Origin: Streptomyces silvae
GTDB lineage: Bacteria; Actinomycetota; Actinomycetes; Streptomycetales; Streptomycetaceae
Assembly (NCBI RefSeq): GCF_016745505.1
Contig: NZ_JAERUC010000101.1
Coordinates: 1-33,086 of the forward strand
DNA: 33,086 bases
Direction of reading: 5' to 3'
Positions 16,605 through 24,069 of this stretch are shown here, piece by piece (position 1 is the first letter of the stretch; the number at the start of each line of letters is the position of its first letter). The notes under the pieces were generated by a model. It was not told where the DNA came from, made no database searches, and worked only from the letters and a program-made list of their open reading frames with translations. A program made the translations under genes and the position numbers.

Positions 16605-18368
16605 ATGACACGCCTTTCCCCGAGAACAGCGCTGCGCCGTGCGGCAGGCGGTCTCGCCGCCGCCGGGCTGCTGGCCGCCGGTTCGCTCGCCGTCGGCGCC
16701 CCGGCGCGGGCGGACACCCCCGTCCTCACCCTCGGCGGCCCCGCCGAGACCGCCGTGCACCCCTACCCGGAGACCGGGAGCCCCCAGAAGTCCTCGCTCG
16801 GGCTCACCGTCCACAACCCGGACCCCGACGAGGAGAGCACGGGCTACGAGGGCGAGGTGACCTACACCCTCGACCTCAGCGGCATCGCGGGCGTCGCCGA
16901 ACTCACCCCGGCCGAGGACACGGGAGCGGACTGCGAGATCACCGGGGCCACGGCCGTCTGCCACGACTGGGGCGTCTACGCGGGCCTCAGCTCCATCGCC
17001 GACTTCGACCTCGCCGCAGCGAAGGGCAGCAAGGACGGCGCCTCCGGCACCATCGAGGTGACCGGATCGGCGGACGGGGTCACCTTCACGCCCTTCTCGA
17101 CGAAGGTGACCGTCGGCGGCCCCGACCTGGTCATGAAGCGGCTCCCCTTCGAGCAGCAGCTCCGGCCGGGCGACGTACAGTCCGCACCGATCACGTTCAC
17201 CAACAAGGGCACCACGGCCGCCGACGGCGTCCTGCTGACCCTGATGTACTCGCGCGGCCTCGACCTCCCCCAGCGCTACGCCAACTGCGAGTACAACGAT
17301 GAGGCCGGGGAGGACCCCTTCGACGGCTTCGTCTGGGCCACCGCCCTCTGCTCGGTCCCCGGATCCTACGAACCGGGCGCCACGTACACCCTGGGGGAGC
17401 CGCTGCCCGTCAAGGCCACCGAGCGCGCCTTCTACGACACCTTCATCTACCGCATCGACGAGGACAGCGCGGCGCAGCGCTCCGCGCAGCGGGCGGGCGC
17501 GCCCTTCAGCCGGGGCACCGGCTCCGCCCTGACCATGAAGAAGGTCACGTCCTCCGCCCGCAGCGCGGACCTCGACCCCTGGGACAACCAGCAGGAGGCC
17601 GACTTCCGTACGGAGAACACCGCGAACTTCGTCGCGGTGGGCGACACGGCGGACGGCGCCGTGGGCGAGACCGTCACGGCGGACCTCGGCTTCCGTAATG
17701 ACGGACCGGCCTGGATCGGCTACATCCGGTCCGGTGAGCCCGTCGCCACCTTCGACTTCACCGTCCCCGAGGGCGCCGTGGTCACCCGTAAGCCGGCCTC
17801 CTGCCAGGGGGTGACGGCGGACGGCACGTACCGCGAGGACCAGAACGGCGCACCCCGCTACGTCTGCGACGCGTCGATGACCGTGCGCGACGGGGCGGAG
17901 ATCTCGCTGCCGTTCGACCTGAGGATCACCGAGCAGGTCCCGGACGCCGAGGGCGCCGTACGGATCCGCAACACCTGGCTGACCGACCCCGCGCTGCCCT
18001 TCGACCCGAAGCCGGCCGACAACACCGCGCGGCTGGTGCTCAACGGCACCGGCTCCGCCGACACGGGCGGCACGACCGACGGCACCACCGGAACGGGCGG
18101 CTCCACCGAGGGATCGGCCGGCGGCGACACCGGTGCGCCCTCTGGAGGTCAGGAGGACGGGCAGACGTCCGGCACCCCGGGTACGTCTTCCGGCGCCGGT
18201 TCGAACGGGAGCACGGGCGGTACGTCCGGCTCCGCCTCGACGGACACCGGGGGCTTCCTCGCCTCCACGGGTTCCGTCGCGCTCATGGCCACCGCCGCCG
18301 CGGTGATCGCCCTGGCCGCGGGCGGTGTGCTGTACGCGACGACCCGGCGCCGCGCCGAGCGGGTCTGA
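16605..18368 (+). CDS. Large sortase-anchored surface protein with LASTG signal
   Basis: A 587-residue exported protein. A signal peptide of about 36 residues (basic start, hydrophobic core AAGLLAAGSLAVGA, cleavage near ARA-D) leads into beta-rich sequence with repeated DUF11-like or adhesin-like patterns such as ADGVLLTL and DLGFRNDGPAWIGY. Cysteine pairs (for example DCEITGATAVC and SCQGVTADG...YVC) could form disulfides. A Gly/Ser/Thr-rich stalk (about 480-550) leads to LASTG at 552, a hydrophobic helix and RRRAERV, a complete sorting signal. AGAGG precedes the ATG at 16605. It is divergent from the LAETG protein, so the two may be coordinately expressed. Cell-wall attachment is well supported; adhesion or a structural role is inference. 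Confidence 0.88.
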   Translation: MTRLSPRTALRRAAGGLAAAGLLAAGSLAVGAPARADTPVLTLGGPAETAVHPYPETGSPQKSSLGLTVHNPDPDEESTGYEGEVTYTLDLSGIAGVAELTPAEDTGADCEITGATAVCHDWGVYAGLSSIADFDLAAAKGSKDGASGTIEVTGSADGVTFTPFSTKVTVGGPDLVMKRLPFEQQLRPGDVQSAPITFTNKGTTAADGVLLTLMYSRGLDLPQRYANCEYNDEAGEDPFDGFVWATALCSVPGSYEPGATYTLGEPLPVKATERAFYDTFIYRIDEDSAAQRSAQRAGAPFSRGTGSALTMKKVTSSARSADLDPWDNQQEADFRTENTANFVAVGDTADGAVGETVTADLGFRNDGPAWIGYIRSGEPVATFDFTVPEGAVVTRKPASCQGVTADGTYREDQNGAPRYVCDASMTVRDGAEISLPFDLRITEQVPDAEGAVRIRNTWLTDPALPFDPKPADNTARLVLNGTGSADTGGTTDGTTGTGGSTEGSAGGDTGAPSGGQEDGQTSGTPGTSSGAGSNGSTGGTSGSASTDTGGFLASTGSVALMATAAAVIALAAGGVLYATTRRRAERV

Positions 18369-18394
18369 GGCCGCCGCTCAAGAGGGTCCATTCG

Positions 18395-18428
18395 GCGGCC
18401 GGTCCCGGGCGTCCCCGGAACCGGCCGC
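18395..18428 (+). terminator. Hairpin terminator after the LASTG protein gene
   Basis: A 9-bp stem (GCGGCCGGT with ACCGGCCGC) lies 26 bases after the stop codon, with a further two pairs beyond a bulge. Confidence 0.6.
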
Positions 18429-18490
18429 ACATGGGTGACCGGGCTGCTGTCCCCTGCCGACCGGTCACACGCGCCGGGTCGTGGTCCCAC

Positions 18491-18509
18491 GGCGTACCTG
18501 GGGTACGCC
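18491..18509. terminator. Hairpin in the convergent intergenic region
   Basis: A perfect 8-bp stem (GGCGTACC with GGTACGCC) has a 3-base loop. It lies about 200 bases beyond the minus-strand chorismate mutase stop and 120 beyond the plus-strand gene, so it could end either transcript. Confidence 0.4.
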
Positions 18510-18711
18510 ACACGTCCCGGCGGAGCCACGCGTGGATTCCTACCGATGCCGCCCCTGGCTGGCACGGACATCAGGACCAACGAAGCCGTCGGGTGCCCGG
18601 TCACGCGCCGTACGGGTGAGACCGGGCCCGAACGCGGGTGCGGCCGTACAGCCTTCCCGTGCGTCACACCCGGCGGCTTCCCGTGCGCCACCCGCGACCG
18701 CTCTCCGGACG

Positions 18712-19062
18712 TCACACCCGGCCGCGGCACAGCTCCAGCAGCGTCATGGCGAGGGCCGTGCCCGGCTTGCCCAGGGCATCGCTGTAGTGGCTGAGGACGT
18801 CCATCTCCCGGGAGAGGTTCACCCGGCGCCCGCCGGACGTGATCCTGGCCTCCTGGATCACCGCCGAGACGGCCATCCGTTCCTGGACGAGGCCGATGAT
18901 CCGGTCGTCCAGCGCGTCGATGCGCGTCCGGGCGCCGCCGATCAGGGAGGCAGCCTCCTCGGTGTGGGCGCCGGTCCGCTCGGCGGCCGTCTTCGTGGGG
19001 GCGGATACGGATGCGGATGCGGGGGCGGACGCAGGTGCGGGGGCGGGTGCGGTGCTGGTCAT
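18712..19062 (-). CDS. Monofunctional chorismate mutase, AroQ class
   Basis: A 116-residue protein; chorismate mutase converts chorismate to prephenate, the branch point to Phe and Tyr. Residues 1-35 are Ala/Pro/Ser-rich and outside the fold. The three-helix AroQ domain follows: ARTRIDALDDRIIGLVQERMAVSAVIQEAR, then SGGRRVNLSREMDVLSHYSDALG and a last helix LAMTLLELCRGR. From memory this resembles the small intracellular mycobacterial enzyme that is boosted by binding DAHP synthase, including SGG-x-R and SREM. The protein ends at RGRV rather than the RGRLGH I recall for that enzyme. AGGAG stands six bases before the ATG at 19062. Upstream on the same strand are a leader ORF and a terminator hairpin, consistent with Phe/Tyr attenuation. 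The gene is transcribed away from guaA. Confidence 0.9.
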   Translation of the reverse strand: MTSTAPAPAPASAPASASVSAPTKTAAERTGAHTEEAASLIGGARTRIDALDDRIIGLVQERMAVSAVIQEARITSGGRRVNLSREMDVLSHYSDALGKPGTALAMTLLELCRGRV

Positions 19063-19117
19063 CTGTGACTCCTGGTGGGCTGTGGGCCCCCGGAGCGACG
19101 GGTCCGGAACGCCAGAA

Positions 19118-19143
19118 CGCCCCGGGCCTGTCGGCCCGGGGCG
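19118..19143 (-). terminator. Terminator hairpin of the putative attenuator
   Basis: An 11-bp perfect GC stem (CGCCCCGGGCC with GGCCCGGGGCG) closes on a 4-base loop, between the leader ORF and chorismate mutase. On the minus strand the 3' arm is followed by TTCTGGCGTTCC. It can extend by four more pairs (CCAG/CTGG) past a small internal loop. It lies 55 bases upstream of the chorismate mutase start, so reading through it is needed for expression. Confidence 0.7.
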
Positions 19144-19208
19144 CCTGGAACGTTGCTTGTCAGTTGCTCAAGCAGCACGACCATGGCAGCCGGCGGGCCG
19201 GGTGCCAT
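19132..19208 (-). promoter_or_regulatory. Alternative RNA pairings of the putative Phe/Tyr attenuator
   Basis: Three pairings are visible in the minus-strand RNA. A protector hairpin at 19183-19208 pairs ATGGCA-C-CCGG with CCGG-C-TGCCAT (ten pairs, one mismatch), beginning in the Tyr codon of the leader. A smaller stem at 19154-19174 (TGCTTG with CAAGCA) spans the leader stop. A candidate antiterminator pairs CGGCCCG (19194-19200) with CGGGCCG in the terminator's 5' arm and loop (19132-19138), seven GC pairs. A ribosome stalled on the Phe codons would open the first hairpin and free the antiterminator strand. Confidence 0.5.
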
Positions 19209-19239
19209 AGGTAAAGACGAAGATCGTGTGCTGACGCAT
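19168..19239 (-). CDS. Putative Phe/Tyr leader peptide upstream of chorismate mutase
   Basis: A 23-codon ORF starting at ATG 19239. Residues 7-11 are Phe-Val-Phe-Thr-Tyr, encoded TTC GTC TTT ACC TAT, and the stop is TGA. TTT and TAT are rare codons in this genome, which suits a ribosome-stall sequence. There is no ribosome-binding site. A promoter-like pair ends seven bases before the ATG, so the message probably starts at the ATG itself. The ORF is followed by alternative stems and a terminator before the chorismate mutase gene, whose product leads to Phe and Tyr. The design matches classical attenuation leaders such as that of pheA. Translation has not been shown. Confidence 0.65.
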   Translation of the reverse strand: MRQHTIFVFTYGTRPAGCHGRAA

Positions 19240-19246
19240 GGCAGCA

Positions 19247-19275
19247 AGTATGGACCCCGTCCGGGGCCGGGTCCA
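19247..19275 (-). promoter_or_regulatory. Promoter of the chorismate mutase leader transcript
   Basis: On the minus strand, TGGACC (19275-19270) and CATACT (19252-19247) are 17 bases apart. Each matches the vegetative consensus at four of six positions. The -10 ends seven bases before the leader ATG, giving a leaderless leader RNA of about 177 bases up to the chorismate mutase start. Confidence 0.55.
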
Positions 19276-19329
19276 CGCCGGGCCCGGATGGTGAGACGGG
19301 AGCCCGGCGGGGCGATGTTCCACGGCCGG

Positions 19330-19335
19330 TAGAAT
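19330..19335 (+). promoter_or_regulatory. Possible -10 box of guaA
   Basis: TAGAAT lies 41 bases upstream of the chosen guaA start and fits the TAG-Pu-Pu-T form common in Streptomyces. No good -35 is visible 17-18 bases upstream. Confidence 0.4.
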
Positions 19336-19376
19336 TGGGAGGACCGACCCCCTCTCCACCGCCGGAAGGCCGCCCC

Positions 19377-20963
19377 GTGCCAGCAGCACCCCCCGCCGCC
19401 CCCGACACCACGACCGACGTCGTCCTGGTTGTCGACTTCGGCGCGCAGTACGCCCAGCTCATCGCCCGACGCGTCCGTGAGGCCCGGGTCTACAGCGAGA
19501 TCGTCCCGTCCACGATGCCGGTGGCCGAGATGCTGGCCAAGAACCCCCGGGCGATCATCCTCTCCGGCGGACCGTCCTCGGTGTACGCGGAGGGCGCGCC
19601 CAGCCTGGACCGCTCGCTGTTCGAGGCCGGGGTCCCGGTCTTCGGCATGTGCTACGGCTTCCAGCTCATGGCCACCACCCTCGGCGGCACGGTCGACGAC
19701 AACGGGGCACGTGAGTACGGCCGCACCCCGCTCGCCGTCTCCAAGGCCGGCTCCACCCTCTTCGAGGGCACGCCCACCGAGCAGTCGGTCTGGATGTCGC
19801 ACGGCGACGCCTGCTCCGCCGCCCCCGAGGGCTTCACCGTCACCGCGTCCACCGACGTCGTCCCGGTCGCCGCCTTCGAGAACGACGAGAAGAAGCTGTA
19901 CGGCGTCCAGTACCACCCGGAGGTCATGCACTCGACCTACGGCCAGCAGGTCCTGGAGCACTTCCTCTACCGGGGCGCGGGCATCGAGCCCACCTGGACG
20001 ACGACCAACGTGGTCGAGGAGCAGATCGCCCTGATCCGCGAGCAGGTCGGCGACAAGCGCGCCATCTGCGGCCTCTCCGGCGGCGTGGACTCCGCGGTCG
20101 CCGCGGCCCTCGTGCAGAAGGCCATCGGCTCCCAGCTCACCTGCGTGTACGTCGACCACGGTCTGATGCGCAAGGGCGAGACGGAGCAGGTCGAGAAGGA
20201 CTTCGTCGCCGCGACCGGCGCGAAGCTGAAGGTCGTCGACGCCGAGAAGCGCTTCCTCGACGCCCTGGCCGGTGTGTCCGACCCGGAGGAGAAGCGGAAG
20301 ATCATCGGCCGCGAGTTCATCCGCGTCTTCGAGCAGGCCCAGCTGGAGATCCTCCAGGAGGACGGCCCCGAGGTCGCCTTCCTCGTCCAGGGCACCCTCT
20401 ACCCGGACGTCGTCGAGTCCGGTGGCGGCACCGGTACCGCCAACATCAAGTCCCACCACAACGTGGGCGGACTTCCCGACGACATCGAGTTCCAGCTCGT
20501 CGAGCCGCTGCGCCAGCTGTTCAAGGACGAGGTCCGGATGGTCGGCCAGGAGCTCGGCCTGCCGGAGGAGATCGTCCAGCGCCAGCCGTTCCCCGGCCCC
20601 GGCCTCGGGATCCGTATCGTCGGCGACGTCACCAAGGAGCGGCTCGACCTGCTGCGCGAGGCCGACGCCATCGCCCGCGAGGAGCTGACCGCGGCCGGCC
20701 TCGACCGTGACATCTGGCAGTGCCCCGTGGTCCTGCTCGCGGACGTCCGCAGCGTCGGTGTCCAGGGCGACGGCCGCACCTACGGCCACCCGATCGTGCT
20801 GCGCCCGGTCTCCTCCGAGGACGCCATGACGGCCGACTGGTCGCGCCTGCCGTACGAGACGCTGGCGAAGATCTCCACCCGCATCACCAACGAGGTCGCC
20901 GACGTCAACCGCGTGGTGCTCGACGTGACGAGCAAGCCGCCGGGGACGATCGAGTGGGAGTGA
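19377..20963 (+). CDS. guaA: GMP synthase (glutamine-hydrolysing)
   Basis: A 528-residue two-domain enzyme that turns XMP, ATP and glutamine into GMP. The N-terminal class I glutamine amidotransferase domain starts at [18 protein letters not shown] and has the triad C92 (FGMCYGFQ), H180 and E182 (YHPEV). The ATP-pyrophosphatase domain has the P-loop SGGVDS at 234-239 and the block [20 protein letters not shown]. The C-terminal dimerisation domain ends in the signature PPGTIEWE. The GTG at 19377 has GGAAGG seven bases upstream and gives the usual length; the frame is open 14 codons higher. The gene is divergent from the chorismate mutase leader and ends at tandem hairpins. It is complete, with no sign of damage. 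Confidence 0.97.
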   Translation: MPAAPPAAPDTTTDVVLVVDFGAQYAQLIARRVREARVYSEIVPSTMPVAEMLAKNPRAIILSGGPSSVYAEGAPSLDRSLFEAGVPVFGMCYGFQLMATTLGGTVDDNGAREYGRTPLAVSKAGSTLFEGTPTEQSVWMSHGDACSAAPEGFTVTASTDVVPVAAFENDEKKLYGVQYHPEVMHSTYGQQVLEHFLYRGAGIEPTWTTTNVVEEQIALIREQVGDKRAICGLSGGVDSAVAAALVQKAIGSQLTCVYVDHGLMRKGETEQVEKDFVAATGAKLKVVDAEKRFLDALAGVSDPEEKRKIIGREFIRVFEQAQLEILQEDGPEVAFLVQGTLYPDVVESGGGTGTANIKSHHNVGGLPDDIEFQLVEPLRQLFKDEVRMVGQELGLPEEIVQRQPFPGPGLGIRIVGDVTKERLDLLREADAIAREELTAAGLDRDIWQCPVVLLADVRSVGVQGDGRTYGHPIVLRPVSSEDAMTADWSRLPYETLAKISTRITNEVADVNRVVLDVTSKPPGTIEWE

Positions 20964-20985
20964 TCCCCGCCCTGCGAGCCCCCTG

Positions 20986-21007
20986 AGCCCCTGAGTCCCT
21001 TGGGGCT
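20986..21007 (+). terminator. Short hairpin after guaA
   Basis: A 6-bp stem (AGCCCC with GGGGCT) and a 10-base loop lie 22 bases after the guaA stop. It is the weaker of two tandem hairpins. Confidence 0.4.
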
Positions 21008-21021
21008 TCTGAGGCCGAGCC

Positions 21022-21055
21022 GATGCCGTCGCCCGTTCGTCCGGGCGGCGGCATC
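21022..21055 (+). terminator. Strong terminator after guaA
   Basis: A 14-bp stem with one G-U pair (GATGCCGTCGCCCG with CGGGCGGCGGCATC) closes on a 6-base loop. This is the likely main end of the guaA transcript. Confidence 0.8.
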
Positions 21056-21144
21056 GTCGTATCCGCGGGGTCCACCCGGTCGGCCGGGTCTGCCGGGGCT
21101 GTCGGGCGGGCCGATGCTAATCCGGTGGCAGGACTCCCTCACCC

Positions 21145-21918
21145 GTGGAATGGTGCGGCCCCATGTCCGCCGAAGAAGTCCGCGCCCTCATGTCCGCCCC
21201 CGGCAACGAGCACCTCACCTGGAACACCCCGCTCTCCGAGGAACACGCCGCCCAGCTGATCGCCGCCTGCGCCCCCGCCCCCGGCGCCCGGATCGCCGAC
21301 TTCGGCAGCGGCTGGGGTGAGCTGCTGATGCGCCTGGTCGAAGCGGCGCCGGGCTCCACCGGGGACGGTGTCGAGACCGACCCGGACGCCGTCGCGCGGG
21401 GCCGGCGCCTGGCCGAGGAGCGAGGGCTCGCCGACCGGGTACGGTTCCACGGGGTGCCGGCCGCCGAGTACCAGGGCGACGGCTACGACCTGGCCGTCTC
21501 CATCGGCTCCTCGCACGCCTGGCCGGGCGGCACCCCGGAGGCGCTCGACGCCCTGCGGGCAGCCGTACGCCCCGGTGGCCGGGTGCTGTTCGGCGACGGG
21601 TTCTGGGAGCGGGAGCCCTCGCCCGCCGCGCTGGAGGGCCTCGGCGCGGAGGCCGACGACTTCGGCCCGCTCCTGGGCCTGGTCCGGCAGGCGGAGGCGG
21701 CCGGGCTCCGGCCGCTCCAGGTGACCGTGGCGGACCAGCGCGAGTGGGACCTCTTCGAATCCGCCGCCAACATCGGGCGCGGCGAGCGCTGGGCGCTGGC
21801 CAACCCGGGCCACCGGCTGCACGCCGCGGTGACCGAGGCCGTCGACGCCCGCCGCAACGGCTACTACGGGGGATACCGCGGGACCCTGGGCCTCGCCTAC
21901 CTCGTACTCGGCGCCTGA
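21145..21918 (+). CDS. SAM-dependent methyltransferase (class I)
   Basis: A 257-residue protein with the class I Rossmann fold. Motif I is ARIADFGSGWGELLMRL (about residues 48-64), an acidic residue at the end of strand two reads GDGVETDPDAV, and YDLAVSIGSSHAW marks the motif II region. RPGGRVLFGDGFWERE is the post-core strand. The substrate is not evident; the fold and the FWEREPSP segment resemble small-molecule methyltransferases. The start is uncertain. The GTG at 21145 has AGGA 11 bases upstream, whereas an in-frame ATG at 21163 (MSAEEVRAL) has only a weak GGTG upstream and may be the real start. GCTAAT at 21116-21121 could be a -10 box. No neighbouring gene suggests a pathway. Confidence 0.85.
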   Translation: MEWCGPMSAEEVRALMSAPGNEHLTWNTPLSEEHAAQLIAACAPAPGARIADFGSGWGELLMRLVEAAPGSTGDGVETDPDAVARGRRLAEERGLADRVRFHGVPAAEYQGDGYDLAVSIGSSHAWPGGTPEALDALRAAVRPGGRVLFGDGFWEREPSPAALEGLGAEADDFGPLLGLVRQAEAAGLRPLQVTVADQREWDLFESAANIGRGERWALANPGHRLHAAVTEAVDARRNGYYGGYRGTLGLAYLVLGA

Positions 21919-22047
21919 AAATCGCACATTTCCACGACACGCGCCCCCGGCCCGCCCCGATGCGGGACGAGCCCGCTCCGTACGGCACAATTCGCAGAAA
22001 TCACAGGTGAGTTGGTTCTACCGGGGCAGGAAAGGGCGGCGTTCTCC

Positions 22048-23316
22048 GTGGCGTTGGACGAGGCGAGGGCGAAAAGTGCGCACGGCGGTGGCTGTACGTG
22101 CGGTGACTGCCCGCACGGAGCACGCGAGGGTCACCGGCGGGCCGTGGCGGCCTTCCTCACCAAACGGGACGAACTGGCCGCCGGACAGGGCCTTCCCGGC
22201 GGGGTCGCCCAGTCCGTCTCCGCGTCCCGGCAGTGGGTGTCGGACGAGCTGACCGAGTCGGCCCGTACGGTCGCCGACCGCAGCCGGGAGGCCGGTGACG
22301 CCTGGCTCCACGCCCTCTGGCTGCGCACCCTGACCGTGGTCTGGGGCGGTGTGGCCCTGCTGGTCATCGGCGAGGCGGCCACCGCCATCGGGGCCGGCTG
22401 GTCGACCGCCCGCACCGCCGGCCTGCTCGCCGCACTCGTCACGGCGGGCCTGCTGACCGGCGCCGCCCGCGTCCACCGGGCCCGCGGCGGCCTCCTCGCC
22501 CCGCTGATCGGCGAGGACAACCGGCTCTCCACCTCGCGCACCGTCGCCGCCTCCTGGGTGCTGCTCGCCGTCTTCGCCGTCCTCGTCCTCGCGCTGCAAC
22601 TGGCCGGGGCCTCCGACCACGCCGACCGCGACACCCTGATCGAGGGCCTGGACCTGGTCCGCTCGGCCGGCGTGCTGACCGTGCTCGCGCTGGTGTGCGC
22701 CGTCGCCGTCGTCGTGCGCCGCGTGGTGACCGTACGGGTGCTGGGCCAGCGGTTGCAGAAGCTGCGGGCCGACCGGCCCCGGGCCGCCGACCTGCTCACG
22801 GACGACTCCGGGCGCGGCAGCTTCACCGATGTGCAGTACGTGCTGGTCAGCACGGTCGCCGTACTGTTCGCCGCGGTCCGCCTGGCCCGCCGCCCCGAGC
22901 AGCTGCCCGACCTGCCGTGGGGCCTGGCGGTCCTGGTGGCCGTCTCGGCCGCGACGTACTTCGCGGGGAAGTACGCGGAGGGCGGCCGCCCGGTCATCCT
23001 GTCGGTCGTCCGGGCCAGGGAGGCCGGGGACCTGGACGCTCCGATCCGTACCGGTGACGACATCGAGATCCGCGGCGCCGGATTCGTCCCCCCGGGCGCG
23101 GGAAGCCCCGACCGGCTGGCGCGGGTGGTCGTCAGGATCGGCCGGGTGCACGTCCACGTCCCCCTGATCCCGGTCACCGGAGGCTTCGCCAACCCGGCCG
23201 ACACGGTCCTCACCGTGCCCGTGCCCGTCGAGGTCGAACCGGGGGCGGTGGAGGTGCAGGTCGTGACGGCCGCGGGGGTGGAGACCAACTCCTGCCTCAT
23301 CGATGTCACGGACTGA
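22048..23316 (+). CDS. Six-helix membrane protein with C-terminal TIG-like domain
   Basis: About 422 residues, no family name recognised. The N-terminal cytoplasmic part has a CTCGDCPHG cysteine motif followed by a charged helix. Six hydrophobic helices follow in three pairs: TLTVVWGGVALLVIGEAATA, TAGLLAALVTAGLLTGAA, WVLLAVFAVLVLALQLAG, VLTVLALVCAVAVVVRRVV, VLVSTVAVLFAAVRL and WGLAVLVAVSAATYFAG. The last 95 residues form a beta-rich domain with pattern GDDIEIRGAGF...VRIG...VPL...DTVLTVPVPVEVEPGAVEVQV, like IPT/TIG Ig-like domains. The start is uncertain: the GTG at 22048 has GGCGG about eight bases upstream, and a TTG at 22012 is also in frame. CACAAT at 21986-21991 might be a -10. It stands alone between a methyltransferase gene and a DoxX-like gene. 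Confidence 0.8.
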   Translation: MALDEARAKSAHGGGCTCGDCPHGAREGHRRAVAAFLTKRDELAAGQGLPGGVAQSVSASRQWVSDELTESARTVADRSREAGDAWLHALWLRTLTVVWGGVALLVIGEAATAIGAGWSTARTAGLLAALVTAGLLTGAARVHRARGGLLAPLIGEDNRLSTSRTVAASWVLLAVFAVLVLALQLAGASDHADRDTLIEGLDLVRSAGVLTVLALVCAVAVVVRRVVTVRVLGQRLQKLRADRPRAADLLTDDSGRGSFTDVQYVLVSTVAVLFAAVRLARRPEQLPDLPWGLAVLVAVSAATYFAGKYAEGGRPVILSVVRAREAGDLDAPIRTGDDIEIRGAGFVPPGAGSPDRLARVVVRIGRVHVHVPLIPVTGGFANPADTVLTVPVPVEVEPGAVEVQVVTAAGVETNSCLIDVTD

Positions 23317-23391
23317 ACCGCGCACCTGGTGAGCGGCGCCCCATCGGCGTACGTATGGTCTGCTGAAGGGCCAACGGAAAGCGGGGCAGTG

Positions 23392-23901
23392 ATGCACGGG
23401 TACAGGGGCGGTTCGTACGGGCTGGACGAGCCGAGAAGTCTCCGGGACCGGGCGCGCGAATACGCGCTCCTTCCCCTGCGGATCTTCCTCGGCGTCACCT
23501 TCGTCTACGCGGGGCTCGACAAGCTGACCGACAGCGCGTTCCTGTCCGCGAGCGGGTCCGGCTCGATCGACGAGATGATGAACGCCGTACGCGACAGCGC
23601 GGCGATCCCCGGCCTGGTGGACCTGGCCCTGAAGGCCCCCGAAGGCTTCGGCTACGCCATCGCGATCGGCGAACTCCTCGTCGGCCTGGGCACCCTGGCC
23701 GGCCTCTGGGCACGCGTCGCGGCGCTGGGCGGGGCCCTGATCTCACTGAGCCTGTGGCTGACGGTGAGCTGGCAGAGCACGCCGTACTACTACGGCAACG
23801 ACCTGGTCTACCTCATGGCCTGGCTGCCGCTGCTGCTGGCGGGGGCACCTTACTGGTCCCTGGACGCCATGAGGGGACGGCGGCGGCCGGGACGGATCTG
23901 A
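23392..23901 (+). CDS. DoxX family membrane protein
   Basis: A 169-residue protein with the DoxX-like four-helix layout. It opens with a short soluble segment and RDRAREYALLPLRIFLGVTFVYAGLDKL, the family's first helix ending in GLDKL. FGYAIAIGELLVGLGTLAGLWARVAALGGALISLSLWLTV forms the next two helices, and GNDLVYLMAWLPLLLAG forms the last, followed by a basic tail. DoxX proteins are linked to thiosulfate or redox functions in some organisms, but most are uncharacterised. The ATG at 23392 follows GGGG six bases upstream; a GTG directly before it is also in frame. TATGGT at 23354-23359 could be the -10. A large helical loop of about 45 residues separates helices one and two. Confidence 0.85.
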   Translation: MHGYRGGSYGLDEPRSLRDRAREYALLPLRIFLGVTFVYAGLDKLTDSAFLSASGSGSIDEMMNAVRDSAAIPGLVDLALKAPEGFGYAIAIGELLVGLGTLAGLWARVAALGGALISLSLWLTVSWQSTPYYYGNDLVYLMAWLPLLLAGAPYWSLDAMRGRRRPGRI

Positions 23902-23987
23902 GGGTACGAAAGGCTGACAGAAGGGGTCGTACCGGCCGTCGGCTGTCGGCGTGATGTGAGCATGTTGCACCCGTATGCCTCCAGTGC

Positions 23988-24015
23988 GTTCACGCTGCAC
24001 GCAAGTTGTTAGCGT
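23988..24015 (+). promoter_or_regulatory. Possible promoter of the secretion-associated cassette
   Basis: GTTCAC (23988-23993) and TAGCGT (24010-24015) are 16 bases apart, 55 bases upstream of the first cassette gene. TAGCGT fits the Streptomyces -10; the -35 is poor. Confidence 0.4.
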
Positions 24016-24069
24016 GGCGGAGCGGCGGTGTCCATCAGGGCTGCCGACGTACGGGGAAGGGGCCGGCGC

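Larger units (their letters stand above)
18369..18711. other. Gene-free region between convergent genes
   Basis: I find no convincing ORF here. It contains two hairpins, listed separately, and two copies of the 13-base sequence CGTCACACCCGGC, at 18662-18674 and at 18710-18722. The second copy overlaps the stop codon of the chorismate mutase gene, so the first may be a decayed duplication of that gene's 3' end. Confidence 0.5.

Noticed and set aside
19059..20789. 576-codon minus-strand frame opposite guaA
   Set aside because: Mirror of guaA codon bias, no recognisable motif.
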